Counted from the first letter of the stretch, positions 35,689-45,097 are shown. The stretch is 64,000 nucleotides of DNA from an uncultured Paracoccaceae bacterium (GCA_947502145.1 CANMYO010000003.1:1-64000), one strand, 5' to 3'. The notes: generated from the sequence alone by a model not told the origin. Numbers and translations: made by a program.

Positions 35689-36801
35689 TCAGGATCCTTG
35701 AAGCCGGGCGCAAATTCCGCCGAGAGTGGGTTTGGCGGAGGTGTCGCCATGGTTCTTGGCAAAATGCAGGAATCCGCCAATCCTGCGATCCACTTTCATG
35801 GTGTGATTGTGCGCGATGTCGGCAATTGCGTGGTCGAGAAAAGGGTTGGAAAATCTTTCCAGTGTTGTGACCGCGTAGTCGTCAAATTCTGCGCCCAGCC
35901 CGGCGGCGGCAAAGCCGGGACGGACTTCATCAGTGTAGACGGCTTCGATGTGTTCACGATCTGCAGGAGTGTCCATCAATTCACGGACAAAGGGAGAAGC
36001 ATTGCTGCCACCGGCCAGCCAGCGGTCCGCCAGCACCGTATGGCCGAGGTTCAGCACGAAGAGCTTTAGTGCTGCGATCGTTGCCAGCGATGGCACCACC
36101 TGCACCGCCGGGTGGACGCAGGGTACCTGCAACCCTATCTGATCCTCGATTGCCCAAAGCGCATAGGGTTCGGCGACGGCACCAGCCGGTTCAATCGGTT
36201 GGGACACGATCCGATCCACAAGCGAATTGACCCAGGTCACCTCGGTCTCAATGTAATTCTGGAACTCGACAGGACTGGTCTTCGCAATTTCCATCACGCG
36301 CTTCTTGAGGACGTCACCATTGCCTGAAACTAATTCCATCGGCATGATCTGGATCGGTGCTGCCCCTGCCTCGAATCGCGCCCGCAGCAGCAGTGTCAGC
36401 TTTGCGGGATAGGACATGGCTTGGTGAAACGTGGGGGTGTTATCCTTTGGCTGCGGCGCATAACCTGCATCGCCAGTATTCGACAAGACGATCCGCACGT
36501 CATTCACGAATACCCTGACAACCTCCGGCCATTCCGAAGCCGTCGACAAACCCTTCTTGATGCTGCCCACATTGACGGTTTTTCGAACGTGTGCGCCGTT
36601 CTCAAGCCCTTCGATTTTCACGGGGAAGGATGACGTCAGGGCCTGCACGCGCGCCACGCGAGCGGCATCTCCCGAAGTCTGCACGACGCAGATTGGCCCA
36701 ACATCTTGCCCGCTAGTTCGCGCCTGCGAAATGAATAGATCGGCATGGGCTTGGAGAAACCGACTTGTGCCGAATTGCATTATGCGCGTTGTCGTGTTCA
36801 A
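35689..36801 (-). CDS. mannitol dehydrogenase family oxidoreductase (tagaturonate/fructuronate reductase-like)
   Basis: Protein of 370 residues, long-chain polyol dehydrogenase family. RIMQFGTSRFLQAHADL at the N-terminus is the altered Rossmann motif of this family, IMPMELVSGNGDVLKKRV is the middle conserved segment, and KLFVLNLGHTVLA holds the catalytic Lys, Asn and His. Length is below that of UxaB/UxuB (about 480), close to the shorter Rhizobiales forms. TTG 36801 is the annotated start; ATG 36780 also works. It reduces or oxidises a hexuronate-derived ketose or alditol; exact substrate unknown. Confidence 0.82.
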   Translation of the reverse strand: MNTTTRIMQFGTSRFLQAHADLFISQARTSGQDVGPICVVQTSGDAARVARVQALTSSFPVKIEGLENGAHVRKTVNVGSIKKGLSTASEWPEVVRVFVNDVRIVLSNTGDAGYAPQPKDNTPTFHQAMSYPAKLTLLLRARFEAGAAPIQIMPMELVSGNGDVLKKRVMEIAKTSPVEFQNYIETEVTWVNSLVDRIVSQPIEPAGAVAEPYALWAIEDQIGLQVPCVHPAVQVVPSLATIAALKLFVLNLGHTVLADRWLAGGSNASPFVRELMDTPADREHIEAVYTDEVRPGFAAAGLGAEFDDYAVTTLERFSNPFLDHAIADIAHNHTMKVDRRIGGFLHFAKNHGDTSAKPTLGGICARLQGS

Positions 36802-36826
36802 TTGCCGTTGCCCACATTATGTCTGC

Positions 36827-36862
36827 TTTACTGGTATTGTTTTTAATTATATAATACTGAAA
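36827..36862 (+). promoter_or_regulatory. promoter giving a probably leaderless mRNA
   Basis: TTTACT at 36827-36832, 17 bases, then a perfect TATAAT at 36850-36855. The expected transcription start, six to eight bases later, falls on the ATG at 36862. There is no ribosome-binding site before that ATG. The same 60-base gap also holds the promoter of the divergent gene at 36801. Confidence 0.5.
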
Positions 36863-37740
36863 TGCAAGAACTTCACGAGACACCTATTGCGAAAGCTGCG
36901 GTCATTGATGCGCATCAGCATTTTTGGCAGATTGCGCGCGGTGATTATCATTGGATGAACGATGAGGTCGCGGCGATCCGCCATGACATCCTGCCTTCCG
37001 ACCTAGCTCCTCACCTCCGACGCCATAACATTGACGGTTCCGTGGTGGTACAGGCCGCAGCAACCACGGCCGAGACAGAGTTCTTGATCTCGTTGTCTTC
37101 ACAGGCTTCCTTCATCAAGGGCATCGTCGGTTGGGTGGACCTAGAGGACAAGGACGTTGGCCTATCACTGGATCGTTTGGCGGCAAATCCTGTGTTCAAG
37201 GGCGTTAGACCGATGTTGCAGGACATTGACGATAACAGTTGGATCCTGCGGTCGAGTGTTCTTGCGGGATTGGAACAGGTGGCGCGCCGTGGCTTGCGAT
37301 ATGATGCATTGGTTTTGCCACGGCATCTCGATGTGCTAGCAGTGATGGCCGAGCGCCTTCCAGATCTGCCAATTGTCATTGATCATTGCGCAAAACCGGT
37401 GATTTCCGGGGGGGGAGATCCGGGCGCTGCTTGGCGTGATGGCATTGCGCAGCTTGCCACTTTGCCGAACATTTTCTGCAAGATTTCTGGCTTGGCAAAT
37501 GAGGCTGGGCCGGGCTGGAACGCCGACAGGTTAGCGCCAGTTGTTGATCATATCCTGTCGGTCTTTGGCCCATCGCGCGTGATGTGGGGCAGCGACTGGC
37601 CGGTGCTGAACCTTGCGGGGGACTACGACAGCTGGCGTGACGTGACGCGGCAGTTGCTGCGTCACCTCTCTCCCGATGCTCGGCGGGCCATCTATGGCGG
37701 CACCGCCGTTGAATTCTACGGATTGGATATGACCCCATGA
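36862..37740 (+). CDS. amidohydrolase-2 family sugar lactonase (L-fuconolactonase-like)
   Basis: Metal-dependent hydrolase of 292 residues with the TIM-barrel amidohydrolase plan: VIDAHQHFW at 13-21 (two metal His), KGVRPMLQDIDDNSW near 112, VIDHCAKP near 170 and MWGSDWPVLN near 235 (catalytic Asp). This branch includes L-fucono-1,5-lactonase and L-rhamnonolactonase. It would open the lactone made by the AKR encoded divergently next door. The start cannot be moved downstream, because the metal motif begins at residue 13; translation is probably leaderless. Confidence 0.85.
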   Translation: MQELHETPIAKAAVIDAHQHFWQIARGDYHWMNDEVAAIRHDILPSDLAPHLRRHNIDGSVVVQAAATTAETEFLISLSSQASFIKGIVGWVDLEDKDVGLSLDRLAANPVFKGVRPMLQDIDDNSWILRSSVLAGLEQVARRGLRYDALVLPRHLDVLAVMAERLPDLPIVIDHCAKPVISGGGDPGAAWRDGIAQLATLPNIFCKISGLANEAGPGWNADRLAPVVDHILSVFGPSRVMWGSDWPVLNLAGDYDSWRDVTRQLLRHLSPDARRAIYGGTAVEFYGLDMTP

Positions 37741-38917
37741 TTTTTCAGGGCGCCCGTATCGGTAGGTAGAGTGATGAGATGTCGATCATGCCAGACGGCA
37801 TCTGCGAATCATTCGGTGGCGGCACGCTGAACAAGGCATTCTAACTCTCGCGCACCCTTGTGCATTGCGAAGTTACTTCATTTGCTGGCGGTCTAGAGCA
37901 TTTGAAATTCGGCACCCATAATCGCAAATCGATGTAAGCTGACCAGGTGATGCTCACCAAAGGGTTCGACATCGAGCAGACCCGCTCGCACCTCCGTGAC
38001 TTGCTGTTCGGGCGGGAATCTTTTGGCCGGACCTGCAATTGCGGTCCGGGCCCATTCTTGGATGTCGCGCAGAGTATTACAGAGGAAGAATTGACGCCGG
38101 AGGTGCTCAGTACTCTGCATGAGGGCGCGCGGTTCGGTATGACCAGTGCTGAGCGGCGCGCGACGCAAGAGCCGATGATGCCATGACACATGGAGAAAGA
38201 ACGGTATCGACGGGCGGGACCGCGACCCACGATGTGGGCGAGCATACACCGCGCAGACAAGCAGTGGCTCAGCCACTGCCTAAACGTTTGCCAAAAATGG
38301 AATGGGAGCGCTTTTGTCGAAGGTCAGCAAAAAGTCTACAATTTGCGGTCCTAAAACTTGCTGGCCGAGCGCATTCAACCCATTGGCGTTCTTTTGATGA
38401 ACTACGAGAAACCAATCTCCAGAGCGTCCAATGTAGGTGCCGGCACACAGAGCAATGTAGGACTCTCTGTCATCACCCATTGCCCGCTGCCTGAAAGGCA
38501 AGCACTGCGGTCTCGCCCAATTGAGTATCCAATTTGCTTATGAGTGAAATGGATCTCCAACGCGGTCCCTGTTTCAAACGTTCACGGATTTGTTCGCCCC
38601 AGAGAATTCCAGGAGAGGGTGGGAGAACCGTCTTTGGATCTGATGCCATCTAGCTTTCGTAAATTTCCGACCCCCCAAGCCTGAAACATTCTTCCATTCT
38701 TCAAAGCCTAGAAAAGTTCAACTATGTACCACAAAGAGGCAAACAACGCTTCAGAATGCTAGTTCTATGTAACGTGAGTTTAGCCTCGCAGCTACCATCC
38801 GACGGTTTCGAACGGCTATCCCTTCCCTAGAATGGGCCAAATGACGTGTTAGCGAGAAAGCGCCATTTAGCTGTATCTGCTCGAATGTCCCCTTCGACCG
38901 TCTCCAGTGCGGCTCTA
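37741..38917. other. gene-poor 1.2-kb stretch
   Basis: No gene is firmly supported. On the minus strand one frame is open from 38501 to 37893 except for a single TAG at 38280-38282. Its first part (ALCAGTYIGRSGDWFLVVHQ) and last part (LRDIQEWARTAIAGPAKRFP) look protein-like but match nothing I know. It may be a dead gene or a short gene followed by a remnant. From 38510 to 38917 I see nothing. Confidence 0.35.
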
Positions 38918-39805
38918 CTACACTGGTTCGAGCTCGCGATCCTGCCTGGGTGATCTCCCGAACTTGCGCGAATACTCTCTGGAGAACTGAGCCGAGCTTT
39001 CATAGCCCACAGCGAATGCGACTTCGGAAATCTTGGCCCGGCTCGTCCGCAGGTCATCTCTGGCTTTCAGCAATCGCAGGTCTTTTTGGTATTGAAGCGG
39101 CGATGTCCCCGTGACGGCTTTGAATTGCTCAAAGAAGGCTGAGTTGCTCATCCCAATCCTTGCGGCCAAATCTCCGACGACGATGGTTTCCTGTAGATTG
39201 GTTTGAATACTTCTTGTCGCAAGGAAAATACGGCTGGCGGTGCTTTCACGCCAGAGAAGTCGTTGCAGGATCTGCGCATGATGCCCGATCAGTAGCCTTG
39301 CATGGATTTCGCGGGACGTGATCGGCGCCAAGAGTTGCCGCGTCTCCTCTTCCTCGCACTGAATGATATAGCGGTAAAGCGCGTCTTCCAGACCTGGATC
39401 GGTGTCGCACAAGCAGATCGAAAATGGATCGGAAGACGGTGCGTTCAACGCGGGTGGCACTGCGGGGGTTAATGACCTGAGAAGATCGAGATCAAGTGGA
39501 AAGACCAAAGCCGTGTAGGGGGCTTCTGTCGTTGCTTCTGTAATCCGCGAAACAATCGGCAAAGTATGGCTGACGATAAGCGACTGCCTGGCGCCGACAG
39601 CCAGTGTTCGGCTGCTGGACCCCACCTGCTTTGCGCCTTGCAGGATCAGACAAAGAAGCGGTCGATAAACAGTCGCATTCAGATCGGTCGTCGCTTGATG
39701 CCGCAGGAGGTGTGTACCGCTTTGCGCATGATGAAATGCACCTCTTATGACGGCTGCTTGATCGAGCAGCGCTGTAATGTGTGATAGCAGATTTTCTCTC
39801 TTCAT
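38918..39805 (-). CDS. AraC-family transcriptional regulator (AraC_N type)
   Basis: Regulator of 295 residues. The N-terminal cupin-like effector domain (PF06719 type, about 20-185) has YRPLLCLILQGAKQV and GARQSLIVSHTLPIVSRI. Two helix-turn-helix motifs fill 200-290 (VGDLAARIGMSNSAFFEQFK and ISEVAFAVGYESSAQFSREY). ATG 39805 has GGGAGG eight bases upstream; a longer start would add 14 residues. It is divergent from two SDR genes, the common arrangement in which this AraC branch controls an adjacent oxidoreductase. Confidence 0.9.
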   Translation of the reverse strand: MKRENLLSHITALLDQAAVIRGAFHHAQSGTHLLRHQATTDLNATVYRPLLCLILQGAKQVGSSSRTLAVGARQSLIVSHTLPIVSRITEATTEAPYTALVFPLDLDLLRSLTPAVPPALNAPSSDPFSICLCDTDPGLEDALYRYIIQCEEEETRQLLAPITSREIHARLLIGHHAQILQRLLWRESTASRIFLATRSIQTNLQETIVVGDLAARIGMSNSAFFEQFKAVTGTSPLQYQKDLRLLKARDDLRTSRAKISEVAFAVGYESSAQFSREYSRKFGRSPRQDRELEPV

Positions 39806-39967
39806 GGCCTTGGCCTCCCAAGGGACGCCCATCAATAGCATCACCATACCCTAATCCATAACAGAAATCTGATCTTCTGGAGAATCAGGCAAGTAATCTG
39901 GCCAATTGGGAATGAATGAAGAGCCTAGTACGACTAACGTGATCAAGACACAGCAAAGGAGACCGAC

Positions 39968-40837
39968 ATGCAAAAGGTCATGATCACCGGCATCGCTGGC
40001 GGGTTTGGAAAGCCGTCGGCGCTTGCACTTCTTGAAGAAGGCTACCCGGTCGCAGGGAGCGTTCGCAGTCGGGAGGGAAAGAACGCCGATACCGTTTCGG
40101 AACTTGAGGCGGCCGGGGCGTCCATCGTCGAAATGGACGTGACCGACACGACCAGCACCGAGCGTGGTATCGCGGATGGCATCACACATTTGGGCGGCCT
40201 CGACGTCTTGTTCAACAATGCCGGGATAGGCTCCTACGGCATTCAAGAATTAATGTCGCCCGACGAAATGGTGCGCGTTTTCGACGTGAATGTCTTGGGC
40301 GTGCAGCGCGTCATGCGCGCGGCGCTGCCACACATGCGGGAGCAGGGGAGGGGGACGGTTCTCTACACCTCCAGTTTGATCGGCCGGATCGCGACGCCGT
40401 TCTACGGGACCTATTCGGCCTCGAAATGGGCGTTGGAAGCGATCGTCGAATGCTATCGGACTGAATTGTCTGGCTTTGGGATTGAATCCTGCATCATCGA
40501 ACCCGGCGCCATGCCGACAGCGTTCTTCGATGGGATGGTTTCTCCGAATGATCCGGAGCGCGAGGCGCAGTACGGAGCGTTTGCGTCGGTGCCCGCAATA
40601 TCGGCAGCGGGTTTGGCCCAGACGCTTGAAGCAACGCCGGATCAACGCCCTGAGCGGATCGCGGAAGCCGTCATTGACCTTCTGGAAAAGCCTTTCGGAC
40701 AAAAGCCATTCCGCACTGTTGTCGATCACGTTGGCGTTGGCCCACAGATCGAACGGTACAACGACGTGCTGCAGGATGTTACGCGCAATGTCATGACCAG
40801 CTTCGGCATCGAAGACATGCTGAAACTCAATGCCTGA
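39968..40837 (+). CDS. SDR family oxidoreductase
   Basis: Short-chain dehydrogenase of 289 residues. The nucleotide motif is ITGIAGGFGKP, a variant of the TGxxxGxG pattern; NNAG is present (LFNNAGIGSYG), with catalytic Ser in TSSLIGRIA and YSASK as Tyr-Lys. AAAGGAGA precedes the ATG. It is followed 12 bases later by a second SDR gene of similar size; the two are related and likely arose by duplication. Controlled presumably by the divergent AraC gene. Substrate unknown; related proteins are annotated loosely as oxidoreductases. Confidence 0.88.
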   Translation: MQKVMITGIAGGFGKPSALALLEEGYPVAGSVRSREGKNADTVSELEAAGASIVEMDVTDTTSTERGIADGITHLGGLDVLFNNAGIGSYGIQELMSPDEMVRVFDVNVLGVQRVMRAALPHMREQGRGTVLYTSSLIGRIATPFYGTYSASKWALEAIVECYRTELSGFGIESCIIEPGAMPTAFFDGMVSPNDPEREAQYGAFASVPAISAAGLAQTLEATPDQRPERIAEAVIDLLEKPFGQKPFRTVVDHVGVGPQIERYNDVLQDVTRNVMTSFGIEDMLKLNA

Positions 40838-40849
40838 GAAAGAGACAAC

Positions 40850-41662
40850 ATGAATACCATTCTAATTACTGGGGCTTCTTCAGGAATTGGCGAAGCCACC
40901 GCCAAACACTTCCAAGCAAACGGGTGGAACGTTGTCGCCACCATGCGAAACACCGATAGCGCGGGCGATCTTGCCGAACTGGGTAACGTTCAAGTGGTGC
41001 GTCTCGACGTGACCGATCCCGCCTCAATCACCGCAGCTGTCGCTGCCGGCATTGACCGGTTCGGCAGGATCGATGTCTTGCTCAACAATGCAGGCTACGG
41101 GGCCTATGGCGCACTGGAAGCCTTCTCGATGGAACGTGTCCGTCGGCAGTTCGACACCAACGTGATTGGACTGATCGAGGTCACAAAGGCCGTGTTGCCG
41201 CATATGCGCGAAAACCGCGCAGGCACGATCATCAACATATCGTCCATCGGCGGACAGATTACGTTCCCGCTTGGGACACTCTACCACGGCACCAAATTCG
41301 CAGTCGAAGGTCTGTCCGAAGCACTGCACTACGAACTTGAACCGTTTGGTATCCACGTCCGCATTGTCGAACCCGGCATGATCAAGACCAATTTTGGCGG
41401 AAGCTCATTTGACTTTGCCATGGACGAGAGCCTCCCGGACTATGCGCCAATGGCCGAAGCCATGGGCCGGGTCTTTGGAAAATTGGCGTCCAACCCATCA
41501 GCGCCCGAAACCGTTGCAGAAGTGATCTGGGCCGCCGCCATCGACACTAGCGACCGCCTGAGGTTCCGCGCCGGAGCAGACGCAGTGGAGATCTTAGACA
41601 GGCGGAAAGCTCAGGACGACGCGACCTTTATCGGCGGGATCAAGGAGTTGATGAGGGCGTAA
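40850..41662 (+). CDS. SDR family oxidoreductase
   Basis: Short-chain dehydrogenase of 270 residues with a canonical TGASSGIGEA motif at 7-16, LLNNAGYGAYG, catalytic Ser in NISSIGG and Tyr-Lys in YHGTKFA. AGAAAGAGA precedes the ATG, 12 bases after the preceding SDR. The VEPGMIKTNFGG segment is typical of the classical SDR branch acting on retinol- or steroid-like alcohols, although bacterial members have varied substrates. Confidence 0.9.
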   Translation: MNTILITGASSGIGEATAKHFQANGWNVVATMRNTDSAGDLAELGNVQVVRLDVTDPASITAAVAAGIDRFGRIDVLLNNAGYGAYGALEAFSMERVRRQFDTNVIGLIEVTKAVLPHMRENRAGTIINISSIGGQITFPLGTLYHGTKFAVEGLSEALHYELEPFGIHVRIVEPGMIKTNFGGSSFDFAMDESLPDYAPMAEAMGRVFGKLASNPSAPETVAEVIWAAAIDTSDRLRFRAGADAVEILDRRKAQDDATFIGGIKELMRA

Positions 41663-41830
41663 GGATTTGCGGGATCGCAGCAACAGCAACGTCTGCTTTC
41701 GAAGGGCTGAACTGCGGCATCGCATGTCACGCCGACAATCAGGTAAGGGCTGCAACTCCATCTGTGATCGTTAGCTAAAAGCGTCACTCGCAAATTCTGT
41801 TCTGCCAACTAACCATGAACTCTGAGCCTT

Positions 41831-43336
41831 CTAGGCGTAGGAAATGCGCGACTTTGAAGACGCGGTAAGCCGGTAGTAGTGGCTTGTCGCAAGTTGCAAG
41901 AGCTCCGCCCGTGTCTGTGGATCGGTGTCGAAAAGATTTGTGAACTCGTTGGGATCCTCGTGCAGATCAGTCAACTCACCGAATTTCTCGTCCGGATAGA
42001 ACGTCAATTTGTACTGTGCCGTCACCAGCGATACGCAACGCAAAGCATGCCAGTCCTGAACCGTCTCGACGAGAATATGCCGATCACGCGAGGGCTCGAA
42101 CAGGCTCTGCCCATCTATTTCAACGGCAGCCGGCAGCCCGGCCGTCTCGCGGCACGTCGGGAGAATATCCACAAGAGAAACCGGATGAGCACATATGCGA
42201 CCCGACTGGCTTTCGATACCTTTCGGCCCGCGCATCAACATCGGCACACGGATGACCGGTTCGTAGTGAAATGGCCCCTTCATCCACAGACCATGATCGC
42301 CGAGCAGTTCACCATGGTCTGACGTAACAATGACAAGCGTATTGTCGGTCAGTCCGGTGTCATCCAGCGCGGTCCATATCCGTTCCAATTGCCTGTCGAT
42401 CAGGCTGACCATTCCGAAATACTGCGCTTTTCCATCGCGCGCTGCGGCGTCCGGCACGGTGCGGAAGTCGGCGCCATGTCCCTGGCCGATCATCGGATAG
42501 GTGTCGCCGACAAACCGCGATTCTGCCAGTCGCCCTTCATGGGCAATACGGAAGTGCGGGGGGCGTTGATCCAGTTCACCCTCGGCACGGATCTGATCGG
42601 GGACATCCTGCGGGGAGACCGGGTTGTCGAACCCCCGGGGCAATGCATGCGGATGGTGGGGATCCTGAAACGAGACGAAGAGGAAAAACGGGTCCTCTCG
42701 CGTGTGGCACTCGATGAACTCGACTGCCCGATCGCCGGTCCACACCGAATTATGTGCCTCAACCGGCAAACTCCAATCGTAGCCTTCGCCGCCGAAAGGC
42801 GGGTGATTGCCGCGGGGCAATAGCGTCTTGAAGCCTTCGATCTCCTCGGCGCTGAACCGTCGCCGCAACCAGGCGCCGTAATGTCCGCTCATGCCATAGT
42901 TGACATGGCCAAGCGCCAATTGCACCTCATCGAAACCGTAATACGGCCCGCCCCAGTCGTCATAGCCGGCCGCCCAGCCCTCGACACTCTCCCGACTTTC
43001 GTCCTTGGATGCCTGATAGGCTTCGAGATGCGCCTTGCCGATCAGGCCGGTGCGGTAACCAGCATCCCGCAGATCATGCTGCATCATGCGTACGTCGTCG
43101 CCTGTGTTGACGCCGATGTTCCAGACGCGATGCCGCGAGGGGTACTGCCCGGACAGGAGCGATACACGGCTTGGTGTGCAAACTGCCGAGGCTGCATAAG
43201 CGCGGTCGAACCGCGTGCCCTCTTGCGCGATACGATCAAATCCGGGGGTGTTGATATGCTTGGCCCCGTAGCAAGACAGGGTGTCTGTGCGTTGCTGGTC
43301 GGTGCAGACGATCAGGATATTGGGCCGTTTGGTCAT
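41831..43336 (-). CDS. type I sulfatase (formylglycine-dependent)
   Basis: Sulfatase of 501 residues. Cys53 in CTPSR is the residue converted to formylglycine, and the metal-binding Asp residues lie in CTDQQRTDT and TSDHGELLGDHG. No signal peptide is present, so it works in the cytoplasm. Its ATG shares ATGA with the stop of the upstream permease gene, and it is the last gene of a transport operon. The likely role is desulfation of an imported sulfated sugar; choline-sulfatase-like enzymes are the main alternative in this branch. A formylglycine-generating enzyme gene is not seen in the window. Confidence 0.92.
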   Translation of the reverse strand: MTKRPNILIVCTDQQRTDTLSCYGAKHINTPGFDRIAQEGTRFDRAYAASAVCTPSRVSLLSGQYPSRHRVWNIGVNTGDDVRMMQHDLRDAGYRTGLIGKAHLEAYQASKDESRESVEGWAAGYDDWGGPYYGFDEVQLALGHVNYGMSGHYGAWLRRRFSAEEIEGFKTLLPRGNHPPFGGEGYDWSLPVEAHNSVWTGDRAVEFIECHTREDPFFLFVSFQDPHHPHALPRGFDNPVSPQDVPDQIRAEGELDQRPPHFRIAHEGRLAESRFVGDTYPMIGQGHGADFRTVPDAAARDGKAQYFGMVSLIDRQLERIWTALDDTGLTDNTLVIVTSDHGELLGDHGLWMKGPFHYEPVIRVPMLMRGPKGIESQSGRICAHPVSLVDILPTCRETAGLPAAVEIDGQSLFEPSRDRHILVETVQDWHALRCVSLVTAQYKLTFYPDEKFGELTDLHEDPNEFTNLFDTDPQTRAELLQLATSHYYRLTASSKSRISYA

Positions 43337-44163
43337 TTCATTCCCGTCATGGCAATGCCCTTCACGATCATGCGCTGGAAAGCAAGGAAGGCCGCAAGCA
43401 GCGGCAGGGCGGCGATCAGCGCAGCGGCATAGGGGTTGAATAAATCGGCACTTTCAACGGCGTTGCCGGAAAAGGTCGCAAGACCGGCGGGCAGCATCTG
43501 CATCTCGGGTTTGTTGGCCGCGACGAGAGGCCACAGCAGGCTTTCCCATTGCTGCAGGAAGGTGATGATCCCAAGAGCCACACAGGGACTCTTCATCAGC
43601 GGCAACACGATGTATTGAAAGATCTGCCGCTCGCTCACACCGTCCAGTCGCGCGGCTTCGATCAAGTCCTGCGGGAATCCGGCCAGGAACTGGTACATGA
43701 GGAACACGCCGAACCCCCAAAGTGCGTAAGGAACGATGAGCGCCTGGTATGTGTTCAGCCACCCAAGCCAGTAGACCATCTGGAAATGCGGCAGCACAAG
43801 CACCGGAAGCGGCACCATCGTCGTCGCGATAACCAGATACAGAAGCGGCATCCGATAGCGGAAATCGAACTGTCGAAAGACATAGGCGATGTAAGCACTG
43901 GACAGGACGGTCAGAAAGGTGACGGTCGTAGACACAAACGTCGAATTCATCATCATCCGGCCAAAGTTTCGTTCGTTCCAGATGTAAATGATGTAATCGA
44001 ATGACCATGTTTCAGGAAAAAACGTGGGCGGATAGACCAGCAGTTCCTGTGGGGCCTTGAAGGCCGAAAGGATCATCCAGACCGTCGGGAATAGCATCAC
44101 GCCAGCGCCAATCCACAGGAGCGTCGCCGGCAGTACGCCTTGTCGGTAGGCCCGGTCGCTCAT
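43333..44163 (-). CDS. sugar ABC transporter permease, MalG type
   Basis: Membrane subunit of 276 residues with six hydrophobic segments and an EAA loop AARLDGVSERQIFQYIVLP near residue 180. It overlaps both neighbours by four bases: ATGA with the preceding permease and with the following sulfatase, which shows tight coupling of uptake and desulfation. The C-terminal FQRMIVKGIAMTGMK is the normal end of a MalG protein. Confidence 0.9.
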   Translation of the reverse strand: MSDRAYRQGVLPATLLWIGAGVMLFPTVWMILSAFKAPQELLVYPPTFFPETWSFDYIIYIWNERNFGRMMMNSTFVSTTVTFLTVLSSAYIAYVFRQFDFRYRMPLLYLVIATTMVPLPVLVLPHFQMVYWLGWLNTYQALIVPYALWGFGVFLMYQFLAGFPQDLIEAARLDGVSERQIFQYIVLPLMKSPCVALGIITFLQQWESLLWPLVAANKPEMQMLPAGLATFSGNAVESADLFNPYAAALIAALPLLAAFLAFQRMIVKGIAMTGMK

Positions 44164-45050
44164 TTCGCCTCCGACCGGCCGCGCAGCCAGAACAGGACTG
44201 CGGTGAAGGCCAGGATGATGGCAAACAGAATGACCGAAATCGCAGCCGAATAGCCGAACCTTTGACGCTCGAACGCGGTTTCGGCGACCAGCATGACAAT
44301 TGAGATGGACGAGCGCAGCGGCCCTCCATCGGTGATCACATACATCGGCTCGAAGACCTGAAAGCTGTTGATGATCCCGGCAATGACCACGAACCAGAGT
44401 GCCGGCTTAATCAGGGGGATCGTGATGTGGAAGAACTGCTGGCGGCGGGTCACGCCGTCGAGTGACGCCGCTTCGTAAAGGTCGCGCGGCACTGCCTCGA
44501 TTGCGGCGAGCAGGATGATGATACGAAGCCCGAGGAATTTCCACAGACCGAACAAGATGACCGTCGGCATCGACCATTCGGTCGTGGTTGTCCATCCGAT
44601 CTCGGGGAAGGGCGGCAAGCCTAAGGTATCGGTGATGAAATAGAGGCCATTGTTCAGGATGCCGAAGCGCGGCTGAAATATCTCCTCCCAGACAACTGCC
44701 GCGGCCACGACGGAAAACAGCGTCGGCATCACATAAGCGGTTTCCGCGAGCCGTGTGAACGCACCGGTTCGGGACAAGGCATTGGCAATCACAAGCGCCA
44801 GCAGCGTGCCGAGAACAACGTTTCCAAAGGTGAAGTACGCGGTGTTCCTGGTGGCCGCCCAAAACACGTGATCCTGCGTAAGTGCCTCGCGATAATTCTC
44901 CAGACCGACGGGTGCGTTGTTCCTGCCAATCGGCGAGTAATCCCAAAAGGAGATCGCGACGACCCAGCCGATTGGCAGAATGTACCAGATCAGAAAGAAC
45001 GCGCCCGCGACGATGGGTGCGCCGTAGATGAAGATGGTCCTTGATGTCAT
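44160..45050 (-). CDS. sugar ABC transporter permease, MalF type
   Basis: Membrane subunit of 296 residues. The EAA loop reads AASLDGVTRRQQFFHITIP near residue 195; the first segment is FIYGAPIVAGAFFLIWYILP. Partner of the MalG-type protein; no ATP-binding gene belongs to this operon, so the energy must come from an ATPase encoded elsewhere, for example one of the MsmK-type proteins in this window. Confidence 0.9.
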   Translation of the reverse strand: MTSRTIFIYGAPIVAGAFFLIWYILPIGWVVAISFWDYSPIGRNNAPVGLENYREALTQDHVFWAATRNTAYFTFGNVVLGTLLALVIANALSRTGAFTRLAETAYVMPTLFSVVAAAVVWEEIFQPRFGILNNGLYFITDTLGLPPFPEIGWTTTTEWSMPTVILFGLWKFLGLRIIILLAAIEAVPRDLYEAASLDGVTRRQQFFHITIPLIKPALWFVVIAGIINSFQVFEPMYVITDGGPLRSSISIVMLVAETAFERQRFGYSAAISVILFAIILAFTAVLFWLRGRSEAK

Positions 45051-45071
45051 GGCAATGGGCTGGCCTTACAT

Positions 45072-45097
45072 GGACGGCGGACTGGCACCCGCCGCCC
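45072..45097 (-). other. intercistronic stem-loop after binding-protein gene
   Basis: On the minus strand GGGCGGCGG pairs with CCGCCGTCC (nine pairs, one of them G-U) around an 8-base loop. It lies between the binding-protein stop and the first permease, in the same place as the hairpins at 3012 and 25207. Confidence 0.5.
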
